Below, piece by piece: positions 1 to 6,201 of a stretch of DNA of 50,694 bases. The stretch's first letter is position 1. Every line of letters starts with the position of its first letter. The position numbers and the translations under genes are program-made. A model generated the notes under the pieces. The model was not told the DNA's origin. It ran no database searches and worked only from the letters and a program-made list of their open reading frames with translations. Source of the DNA: Tuberibacillus calidus DSM 17572. Its GTDB lineage: Bacteria > Bacillota > Bacilli > Bacillales > Sporolactobacillaceae. The stretch spans positions 1 through 50,694 of the forward strand of contig NZ_AUMM01000029.1 in assembly GCF_000430685.1 (NCBI RefSeq). Direction: 5' to 3'.

Positions 1-292
1 ATGTGTTCTCTGTGATTTGAGAGATTTTGCGATTTTGGTTATAATTCATGTATGAGTCCTCCTTGGTTCCTAAATTAGAGGTCAACATCCGTTGACACTC
101 CGTACTATACCAAGAGGGCTCTATTTTTGTACAACCCGAAAAACCGCTATTTTGCCTCATTTTTCTTCAATACAGGAATGCTCCTTGTAAAAATATTTTT
201 TCAAAGGCTATTATACGCCTTCTGTTTTATCCAAAAAGTGACCTATCTCATGATTAAGCGCGCTTCATTTCACCTCTTCCTGTCCACAAAAA
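1..292. other. intergenic, no gene seen
   Basis: No open frame here has a ribosome-binding site or protein-like composition; the 60-codon frame starting at 127 looks accidental. The stretch lies downstream of menA and holds no clear terminator. Confidence 0.5.
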
Positions 293-1219
293 TTAAATAT
301 TGGCGATAAAAACGGAACCGTACAATGTGATGCCGAAAAGCCAATGGTGGAGGGCAGCCCACTTCATGGCTAGTCGTTCTTCCGTGGGGCTTGCCCCCGA
401 TCTTAATAAATAGCAAAGCTTAATGGCGGCTGGTACGGCGCAGACCGTGAGGAGTGAGAGTGCCGAAAGCAGTCCAAGCACGCTCAAAAGAAAAACGGAA
501 AGGTATGCCGCTCCCAAAAGCGCATTCAGAACGCGCGCCCCCCGCTTTCTTCCCAGTCTCATGGCAATCGTCAGGCGTACGCCTTGATCTTTATCGATGT
601 CGCGCAGATTATTCGTCAAAAGCATCGTTGCCGAAGCGAGCGACAGGGGAAGCGATAGGGCAAAAACCGCTGCATCAAGTAGGCGGCCTTGAACAACAAA
701 ACCGGCGGTTGTCGGGAATACTCCGAGAAAGAGAAAGGCAATGATTTCAGCTAACCCGAGACTTGATAATGAACGGCGGCCGGCTGAATATTTATAGCCG
801 CAGAAAACGCCGAGTGCACCCATCCATAAAATCCAAAACTGGTGGCTGCGGGCTCCCACCCATAAACCGCCTAATCCTGCCAAAGCGAAAAGCAACGTGG
901 CGACCGCTGGAATCAAACGGTAGGGTGGGTGGAGTACGGCATTTAAATTTTCTGAGAAGATCCATTTTTCCTGATCCTGTCCTTTTTGATAATCAAAGTA
1001 ATCGTTCAGCATATTAACAGCAGATTGTACGAGCACCCCGACGACCAAAACGATCACAAAACGATCAACATGAAATGGGCCGTACCATGCAGCTAAAGCG
1101 CTGCCAAATGCGGCTGGGCTAATGGTTGCGGTAAACGTCAACGGGCGAATCAGGTGAAGCCATGAAAATCGGTAATATAAAAAGGCATGACGGACAGGCT
1201 TTTGTTGGATGATGCTCAT
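293..1219 (-). CDS. menA: 1,4-dihydroxy-2-naphthoate polyprenyltransferase (MenA-like, UbiA family)
   Basis: This is an integral membrane prenyltransferase of the UbiA superfamily, most likely joining a polyprenyl chain to 1,4-dihydroxy-2-naphthoate in menaquinone synthesis. Seen: the first Asp-rich motif NDYFDYQKGQD at about residues 72-82, the second DIDKDQGVR at about 207-214, and about eight hydrophobic helices. Both motifs bind the Mg-diphosphate of the prenyl donor in the family. The start ATG at 1219 was chosen because CAGGAGG lies eight or so bases upstream; an in-frame ATG 12 codons earlier has no such site. The 308-residue length is normal. It stands alone, away from other men genes, so another UbiA substrate cannot be excluded. 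The 1220-1451 interval separates it from the next gene on the same strand. Confidence 0.78.
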   Translation of the reverse strand: MSIIQQKPVRHAFLYYRFSWLHLIRPLTFTATISPAAFGSALAAWYGPFHVDRFVIVLVVGVLVQSAVNMLNDYFDYQKGQDQEKWIFSENLNAVLHPPYRLIPAVATLLFALAGLGGLWVGARSHQFWILWMGALGVFCGYKYSAGRRSLSSLGLAEIIAFLFLGVFPTTAGFVVQGRLLDAAVFALSLPLSLASATMLLTNNLRDIDKDQGVRLTIAMRLGRKRGARVLNALLGAAYLSVFLLSVLGLLSALSLLTVCAVPAAIKLCYLLRSGASPTEERLAMKWAALHHWLFGITLYGSVFIANI

Positions 1220-1451
1220 GATAAAGCCTCCTGTATTCTCAGTTCCGTACATCAATAGCCGGCTTCTGAATAAACGTTTTTCGTTGGCACCGTCTTCCGC
1301 CTTTCGATTCGAGAACCAACTTTCAGCCAGATCCAGGCTGCCGAAATGTACAGCGGTAAAGCGCCATCCGTTTAAAAACGAGGTTTTTAAAAAAGGGGGC
1401 TGCGTCGGTTTATTTTGCTAAAATGAATGTTTTTCGGTTGGCAACGGAAAA

Positions 1452-1949
1452 TCACAGAAAAACCATGATGATGATCAGCGCCAAAATACCGGCCGGTTCA
1501 ATGGCTTCGATGAGAAGCAGGCGGAGGAGCGCCTTGTGCAAAGGTTTTTTCGCGCCGTGGTCGGCATTGGCCCACAACGGTTCATTACCGAGGAGTTTCA
1601 GTGCGTGGCGGTAGCCAATCCATGCACCCCATGTAAGGGAAAGCGCACCTATAATGAACGCGGTGGCCCAAAGATGGCCGAAAGTCGAGTGCCAAATGCT
1701 TTTCCAGTCGCGGATAGGGCCGGAAAGCGTACCGAGGAGAATACCCGTGACGATGACGCCAATACCAGCACACAGCAAAGGCAGATGAAACCACTTCATT
1801 AAACGCCGTAAAAGGAGGCGTTGTTCCTTATAGGGCATATGTTTATAGGCGGAGACGGCACTCCATCCGATAAAAAATAGACCACCTACCCACACGATGG
1901 CAAAAAGGATATGGAAAAATAAAAAAAGCGGATGTAGGCGAAAGCCCAT
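1452..1949 (-). CDS. four-helix membrane protein, CopD/DUF2269-like
   Basis: A 165-residue integral membrane protein with about four hydrophobic helices (roughly residues 6-28, 55-75, 90-112 and 142-164). The N-terminal segment LHPLFLFFHILFAIVWVGG, with His residues inside the first helix and a conserved W-GG, resembles the small CopD/DUF2269-type membrane proteins, some of which are thought to bind heme or copper; this is a family-level guess. The start ATG at 1949 follows AGGGGGCGCCAAG. Upstream lie two CRP/FNR-type palindromes, one placed at about -41.5 from a plausible start of transcription (see separate entries), which suggests oxygen- or redox-dependent activation. A distant relative by layout is the membrane protein at 48947-49420. 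No enzymatic motif is visible. Confidence 0.6.
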   Translation of the reverse strand: MGFRLHPLFLFFHILFAIVWVGGLFFIGWSAVSAYKHMPYKEQRLLLRRLMKWFHLPLLCAGIGVIVTGILLGTLSGPIRDWKSIWHSTFGHLWATAFIIGALSLTWGAWIGYRHALKLLGNEPLWANADHGAKKPLHKALLRLLLIEAIEPAGILALIIIMVFL

Positions 1950-1989
1950 CTTGGCGCCCCCTATTCATAAGTTTCAGATGACTAATACT

Positions 1990-2032
1990 ATTTTAAAAAA
2001 GCCATTTACCTTAAATATTGATATACATCACA
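1990..2032 (-). promoter_or_regulatory. candidate FNR/CRP-activated promoter
   Basis: On the minus strand the box TGTGATGTATATCAAT (2017-2032) matches the TGTGA-N6-TCACA consensus at 8 of 10 specified bases. A TAAAAT -10 lies at 1990-1995. Transcription would start near 1983, putting the box centre at about -41.5, the class II activator position. No good -35 is present, as expected for an activator-dependent promoter. The target would be the membrane protein starting at 1949. Confidence 0.4.
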
Positions 2033-2056
2033 TATTCTTTTTTCTAGGCGAAAAAA

Positions 2057-2072
2057 TGTGACACGTGTCACG
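2057..2072. promoter_or_regulatory. perfect palindrome, second CRP/FNR-type site
   Basis: GTGACACGTGTCAC is a perfect 14-bp palindrome inside TGTGACACGTGTCACG, one mismatch from TGTGA-N6-TCACA. Its centre is exactly 40 bp (four helical turns) upstream of the first box, at about -81.5 for the minus-strand promoter. It could also serve a plus-strand transcript. Confidence 0.4.
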
Positions 2073-2126
2073 TTTGCTTTCCGATGGCTGGGCAGGATTG
2101 GCTTTTTTACGGAAGGAATGGGACTT

Positions 2127-2210
2127 ATGAGACAGCACGTATTCCGAAGCATCATGCTGATGCATTTGGCACTTTTTTTATATGGGATGATTTTCAAATC
2201 GGCCGTCTAA
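2127..2210 (+). CDS. possible 27-residue membrane peptide
   Basis: The frame from ATG 2127 encodes a basic N-terminus (MRQHVFRS) followed by a hydrophobic stretch (about residues 9-23) and a short KSAV tail. GGAAGGA lies about 9 bases upstream. It follows the palindrome at 2057-2072. Many small single-span peptides look like this, but so do chance frames; no homologue is recognised. Confidence 0.25.
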   Translation: MRQHVFRSIMLMHLALFLYGMIFKSAV

Positions 2211-2503
2211 AGAAATGTTTGTTGGGTGAAATGTTGGATGCAAAATCGACCGCATCTGTCGGAAAGCCGGGCAACGGCTGCTTAAAGCCACCTTTCGAAT
2301 GATTTCCATGACCGGCCATGGAGCGGTTTTTTTAATCCTTGACGCCTTGATCATGGCAAAGCGGTGACGTATCATTTTAGGCATTCTGTTTTTAGGTATA
2401 GTCAACGGTCAGAAATATTTGCTAAACTGACAATGAAAAGAACGGACCAAAACTTCAGAAGATTTCACAAGATTGCACTGAAAATTGAAAGAAGGTTACA
2501 GGG
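2211..2503. other. intergenic, weak terminator-like hairpin
   Basis: No convincing gene. A weak hairpin followed by seven T (2306-2333, CCATG/CATGG and ACCG/CGGT arms) could end a plus-strand transcript from 2.1 kb. The remainder is the leader of the aldo/keto reductase gene. Confidence 0.3.
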
Positions 2504-3418
2504 ATGAAGAAATTGGATATCGCCAATGAAATGACTGTGTCGGAAATTGCTTTGGGATGCATGAGAATCGCGGATTTGTCGCGGGATGAAGCCGAACGGC
2601 TCATCCGTACAGCGTTGGATGAAGGAATCGACTTTTTCGATCATGCGGATATTTACGGCGGGGGACAAAGCGAAGCCGTTTTTGCGGAAGTCCTTACACA
2701 GTCGCCGGGTTTAAGGGAGAAAATGTTTATTCAAACGAAATGCGCCATCCGAGAAGGATACTATGATTTTTCCAAAGAACACATTCTTCGTTCGGTGGAT
2801 GGCAGCTTGAAACGCTTAAAGACGGACTATATTGATGTCTTGCTTTTACACCGGCCGGATACGCTTATGGAACCGGAAGAGGTAGCTGAAGCTTTCGATC
2901 GGTTGCATGCAGCCGGTAAGGTGAGAACGTTCGGCGTCAGCAATCATCATCCGATGCAAATTGAACTTCTTTCCAAATATCTTCATCAGAAACTTATCAT
3001 TAATCAATTGCAGCTCAGCCTGACAAATACGACGATGATCGATGCTGGGCTGAATGTCAACATGGAAAATGCTCAGGCCGTGAATCGTGATGGCGGAGTG
3101 CTGGAATATTGCCGGTTAAAAGGGATCACGATTCAGGCATGGTCCCCGTTGCAATTTGGGTTTTTTGAAGGTGTGTTTTTAGATCATGAACGTTTTCCGG
3201 AGCTGAATGAAAAGTTAGGTGAAATGGCGGAGAAGAACGGGGTGACAAAATCGGCAGTGGCCATCGCATGGATTTTAAGGCATCCGGCGCGCATCCAACC
3301 CATTGTTGGAACAACGAATCCGGCAAGGCTAAGGGATATTTGCCGAGCCTCACAGGTTTCTTTGACTCGCAAGGAATGGTATGACCTATATAAAGCAGCT
3401 GGGAAAACATTACCTTAA
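2504..3418 (+). CDS. aldo/keto reductase
   Basis: A 304-residue NAD(P)H-dependent oxidoreductase of the aldo/keto reductase superfamily, cytosolic, reducing a carbonyl substrate that cannot be named from sequence. The catalytic tetrad is visible: Asp46 (in FFDHADIY), Tyr51, Lys79 (QTKCA) and His116 (LLLHRPD). The C-terminal nucleotide-binding part carries IVGTTNPARL, typical of the family. It resembles the YdhF-type reductases (SEIALGCMR start, ADIYGGGQSE). The start ATG at 2504 follows GAAGGTTACAGGG. It is followed after 39 bases by an exported hypothetical protein on the same strand, possibly in the same transcript. Confidence 0.88.
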   Translation: MKKLDIANEMTVSEIALGCMRIADLSRDEAERLIRTALDEGIDFFDHADIYGGGQSEAVFAEVLTQSPGLREKMFIQTKCAIREGYYDFSKEHILRSVDGSLKRLKTDYIDVLLLHRPDTLMEPEEVAEAFDRLHAAGKVRTFGVSNHHPMQIELLSKYLHQKLIINQLQLSLTNTTMIDAGLNVNMENAQAVNRDGGVLEYCRLKGITIQAWSPLQFGFFEGVFLDHERFPELNEKLGEMAEKNGVTKSAVAIAWILRHPARIQPIVGTTNPARLRDICRASQVSLTRKEWYDLYKAAGKTLP

Positions 3419-3457
3419 CAGCGTTCATTAACCCGCCCGGCGAAAGAGGGGAAAAGG

Positions 3458-4291
3458 ATGAAACGACTTTTTTGGATCGTCATTGGATTGATCGTGACGA
3501 TCTCGGTATTCTGGTTCATCGGCGAGTCTTATTTTTCAAAAACAGCAGGCTCACAGGCTAAGATTTTTATTTATCGGGATGACCACCAATTGTGGTGGCT
3601 CAGCCTCACTGGTCGCAGTCATGACGTGTCCGGAGAGTATTATCGTTGGACGATACAGGAGAAAGCGGGGAGTCCGCCAACTTGGCAGAAACAAGCAGAT
3701 TCTGTGACCGGCAAGGTGACAGATGATGGTTATCAATTGTTAATGAATCGTAACGGGACGAAAGAAACATTTTCTGCTAAGTATGTGGATGGAAAGCTTA
3801 TGGTAAAAGGTTTCCCGTTGACACCCGTTTCCCAATCTAAGCTTAAGTCATATCAACAAGCATTTAAAGAAGATTGGGAACAAACCGTCTATGTGGCAGA
3901 ACAAAAGGAAAATGAACGGCTCGACCGTTTTTTTAGCGACCTGCGCAAAGTTTATGGCTATCTCTATGCCCCGGACAACAGTCAAGAATGGTTATTTCTA
4001 AAGGTTGAAGAAGCGCTACGCGAAGGGGAATGGTCATGCACACTCCAAGTTGTTGAAAAAAAACCTCATCGAACAACGACGTATCACTTAAATGGAATTA
4101 CGGATGGTTTGATGGCAAAACTCTATACGACGGTAGACGGAAAATCTGTTACTCTTGAGGGGAAATTCCGCAATGTAGCAAAAGATCTGGAATTGACATA
4201 TTGGAAAACAGGTGAGACCGTCCATTTTCAAGCTGTGAACGAAACCGAATACCAGAAGCGGTGGCGTTCGTTTTTAGAAGGCGATCAATAA
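3458..4291 (+). CDS. membrane-anchored hypothetical protein
   Basis: 277 residues with a single N-terminal hydrophobic segment (about residues 3-25, positively charged MKR in front), so probably anchored in the membrane with the rest outside. The remainder alternates short beta-like stretches (DHQLWWLSLTGRSHDVSGEYYRW, SVTLEGKFRNVAKDLELTYW) with a charged helical middle (about 125-165). No lipobox, no sorting signal and no catalytic motif is visible. GAGGGGAAAAGG precedes the ATG. It may be cotranscribed with the reductase upstream. I do not recognise the family. Confidence 0.6.
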   Translation: MKRLFWIVIGLIVTISVFWFIGESYFSKTAGSQAKIFIYRDDHQLWWLSLTGRSHDVSGEYYRWTIQEKAGSPPTWQKQADSVTGKVTDDGYQLLMNRNGTKETFSAKYVDGKLMVKGFPLTPVSQSKLKSYQQAFKEDWEQTVYVAEQKENERLDRFFSDLRKVYGYLYAPDNSQEWLFLKVEEALREGEWSCTLQVVEKKPHRTTTYHLNGITDGLMAKLYTTVDGKSVTLEGKFRNVAKDLELTYWKTGETVHFQAVNETEYQKRWRSFLEGDQ

Positions 4292-4343
4292 TTCGCCTAT
4301 TTTTTTATTATGTGACCCGTTCAGGTGAAGGATTGGGAGGATC

Positions 4344-4375
4344 AAAAAAGAGCCGCATGTTTTTAAAAACGGCTC
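4344..4375 (-). terminator. terminator of the thioesterase gene
   Basis: On the minus strand GAGCCG-(loop)-CGGCTC is followed by TTTTTTG. The first stem arm overlaps the TGA stop of the thioesterase gene. Confidence 0.65.
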
Positions 4376-5132
4376 AATCTATGGTGAGGCGTGATCTGAA
4401 GACGGCATGGTTGTCCTTTTCGTTGACGCCTTCGATGTAAATGATGCCTTCACCCGCTTTGGACACGTCTTTTAAAAGGATGAGTGTGTCACCCGGCAAT
4501 GCTTCGTGCATGAAATTCAGATCCACAGAACGGAGGGAATGTTTTTTATGCTCCGCAACGGGGAAACAGTCCATAATGTAGTCCACGTATTTAGAATTAT
4601 TGAGATGGCCGTTAAAATCAATATCGCTGTAGCCGATGACCTTTTTATAAGCGACTTCTAATTGGCCGAAATCTTTCATCCTCCCTAATTTTGCCTCGAT
4701 TGCCCGTTCTGTCATGTTTTCCGGATAACGAATGTTGATGAGCTCACTCCGCTTAATTTTTCTTTCTTTAATGTCCATGATCACCCATTTGGAGATGGCC
4801 CGAATGATCGTCTTGCCGTTTGCATCTTTCACAAGAAAATCCCGGTCAAACTCAATCTTGCCCGGTTCCAGCGGCCAGGTTTCAATCAGGATCTCTTCAT
4901 CCCATTTCGGCAAACGATCGATGTCGACGCGGATGCGTGTTAAAATCCAGGCGACCCCATATTTCTTCTCAAGGGTTTCAATCCCATAACCGAGGTCGAT
5001 GGAAGCGAGGCTTGCAATGTCTTGTAAATATCCAAATAAAGCGCTTAGCTTAAGTTTTTTTGTAAAATCTACATCTCGAAGGTCGACATGATAGGTTCTT
5101 TTAAAAACGGATAAGACGGTTTCCATCGGCAT
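4374..5132 (-). CDS. acyl-ACP thioesterase
   Basis: A 252-residue double hot-dog-fold thioesterase that releases fatty acids from acyl carrier protein. Seen: an N-terminal hot-dog half with YLQDIASLASIDLGYG and AWILTRIRVDIDRLPKWDEEI, and a C-terminal half with SDIDFNGHLNNSKYVDY (about residues 171-187), which carries the Asn and His catalytic pair of this family. Length fits the bacterial FatA/FatB-like group (PF01643). Start: ATG at 5132 follows AAAGGAG by four bases; ATG at 5126 is spaced about ten bases and may be the true start. It is monocistronic, ending in its own terminator. What chain lengths it releases cannot be told from sequence. Confidence 0.85.
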   Translation of the reverse strand: MPMETVLSVFKRTYHVDLRDVDFTKKLKLSALFGYLQDIASLASIDLGYGIETLEKKYGVAWILTRIRVDIDRLPKWDEEILIETWPLEPGKIEFDRDFLVKDANGKTIIRAISKWVIMDIKERKIKRSELINIRYPENMTERAIEAKLGRMKDFGQLEVAYKKVIGYSDIDFNGHLNNSKYVDYIMDCFPVAEHKKHSLRSVDLNFMHEALPGDTLILLKDVSKAGEGIIYIEGVNEKDNHAVFRSRLTID

Positions 5133-5266
5133 GACTCTCCTTTATTAACACGCTTTTATTTTAGCACATTGTTTGATTCCAATAAAAGGAATCCAAACGA
5201 TTGAAATTTTTGTGGTACATGGCCTTTTGTTATAAACTATAATTAACCTAGTGAGGGAGGATAAGC

Positions 5267-5692
5267 ATGAATACAACGTTCGAGATGGATAAAATCAGGG
5301 AAAAAACGGAAGAACTTTGCCGGCTGATTTTGGAACAACCGGCGTTTCCAGATATTAAAGCAAAGATCAATAGTTTTCTCATGGATAAAGAAGCTCAAGC
5401 GGTTTATGATGAAGCCATTGAGAAACAGCGGGCGCTACAAGAAAAACAACAACAAGGCTTGCCATTTGATGAAGATGAGTTTGCCGATTTTCAAGCAAGC
5501 CGGGAAAAACTGTATGCCAATCCTGTTGCGCGGGACTTTCTTTCTGCTTATGAAGAAGTCGATAAACTCCAGAACTTGATCGTGCAGTATGTCATGAAAA
5601 CGATTGAACTGGAAAAAGTGCCAACAGAAGCTGACCTCGGTGGCGGTTGTGCTTGTGGCGGTGGCGGCGCGTGTGCGTGCGGTGCTGACTAG
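5267..5692 (+). CDS. YlbF/YmcA-family protein with Cys-rich tail
   Basis: A 141-residue cytosolic, mostly helical protein of the YlbF/YmcA (PF06133) family. In Bacillus subtilis YlbF, YmcA and YaaT form a complex that carries Fe-S clusters and affects RNase Y, competence and biofilm. Seen: helical N-terminal 120 residues rich in Glu/Gln/Lys, then a glycine tail with four cysteines, CAC and CAC at positions 128, 130, 136 and 138, suited to metal or Fe-S binding. GTGAGGGAGG lies about 6 bases before the ATG. Neighbours give no functional link. Which paralogue it is cannot be decided without a tree. Confidence 0.75.
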   Translation: MNTTFEMDKIREKTEELCRLILEQPAFPDIKAKINSFLMDKEAQAVYDEAIEKQRALQEKQQQGLPFDEDEFADFQASREKLYANPVARDFLSAYEEVDKLQNLIVQYVMKTIELEKVPTEADLGGGCACGGGGACACGAD

Positions 5693-5775
5693 TCCGGTAA
5701 CCACTTTCTTCAAGTAAGTGAGGAAAAAGTTCAATCGCCCAAAAAAATTTAATAAAAGCAAGCCCCAAGTTGATG

Positions 5776-5804
5776 AAAGGACGTTTCGGCGTTCTTTTTT
5801 CTTT
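5776..5804 (+). terminator. rho-independent terminator
   Basis: AAAGGACG and CGTTCTTT form an 8-bp stem (one G-U) around TTTCGG, followed by a T-rich run. It ends the YlbF-like transcript. Confidence 0.65.
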
Positions 5805-6201
5805 TGCCAAGGGACTGAAACGGTCGGAATGTGTCGAATAATAAATAAGTGGACAAAAAATATTGTGCGGAGAAACAAGCTGATGTTTTAAACATCCATG
5901 GATGTTCATATAAATAAAAAGACGAGAGGGCTCGGACTTTTAAATGGGTAAAGCTTCATAAGTCTTTAAGTCCGTAACAAATGGGATGCGGACTTTAAAA
6001 GTCATGCACATAATCATGATTAAGGCGGTAAGATCTGAGGGTTGGATGCATATCACCACGATGTCCAAATCCCGAGATGGGTAACATTTGGGAGCAAACG
6101 CCTTTAAAGCCACTCTATTCGGGTTTTAATTTTGATGCACGGTGAGACTCCGAAAAGTTGGTGGCATTTAAGACGTGATTTTATGGGGACGGGGGATCAA
6201 G
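5805..6201 (+). other. long leader with repeated hairpin motifs, no gene
   Basis: No coding frame is supported. The stretch upstream of the TPR gene is rich in potential structure: CGGACTT/AAGTCCG arms at about 5934-5985, a near-palindrome ACTTTAAAAGT near 5995, then AGGCG/CGCCT arms (about 6023-6106) enclosing GGGTTGGA/TCCAAATCCC. It could be a structured 5' leader or small RNA. It matches no riboswitch class that I recognise. Confidence 0.25.

Noticed and set aside
2084-2302. 72-codon plus-strand frame
   Set aside because: No start signal and no protein-like pattern; the smaller frame at 2127-2210 in another phase is the better reading.
2236-2337. Riboswitch-like sequence (GCCGGGCAACGGCTGCTTAAAGCCACC)
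   Set aside because: Superficial likeness to c-di-GMP riboswitch words, but the conserved core and pairing cannot be lined up.
5435-5909. Minus-strand frames of 105-147 codons across the YlbF-like gene
   Set aside because: They are antisense to a well-supported gene and have no site or sensible composition.
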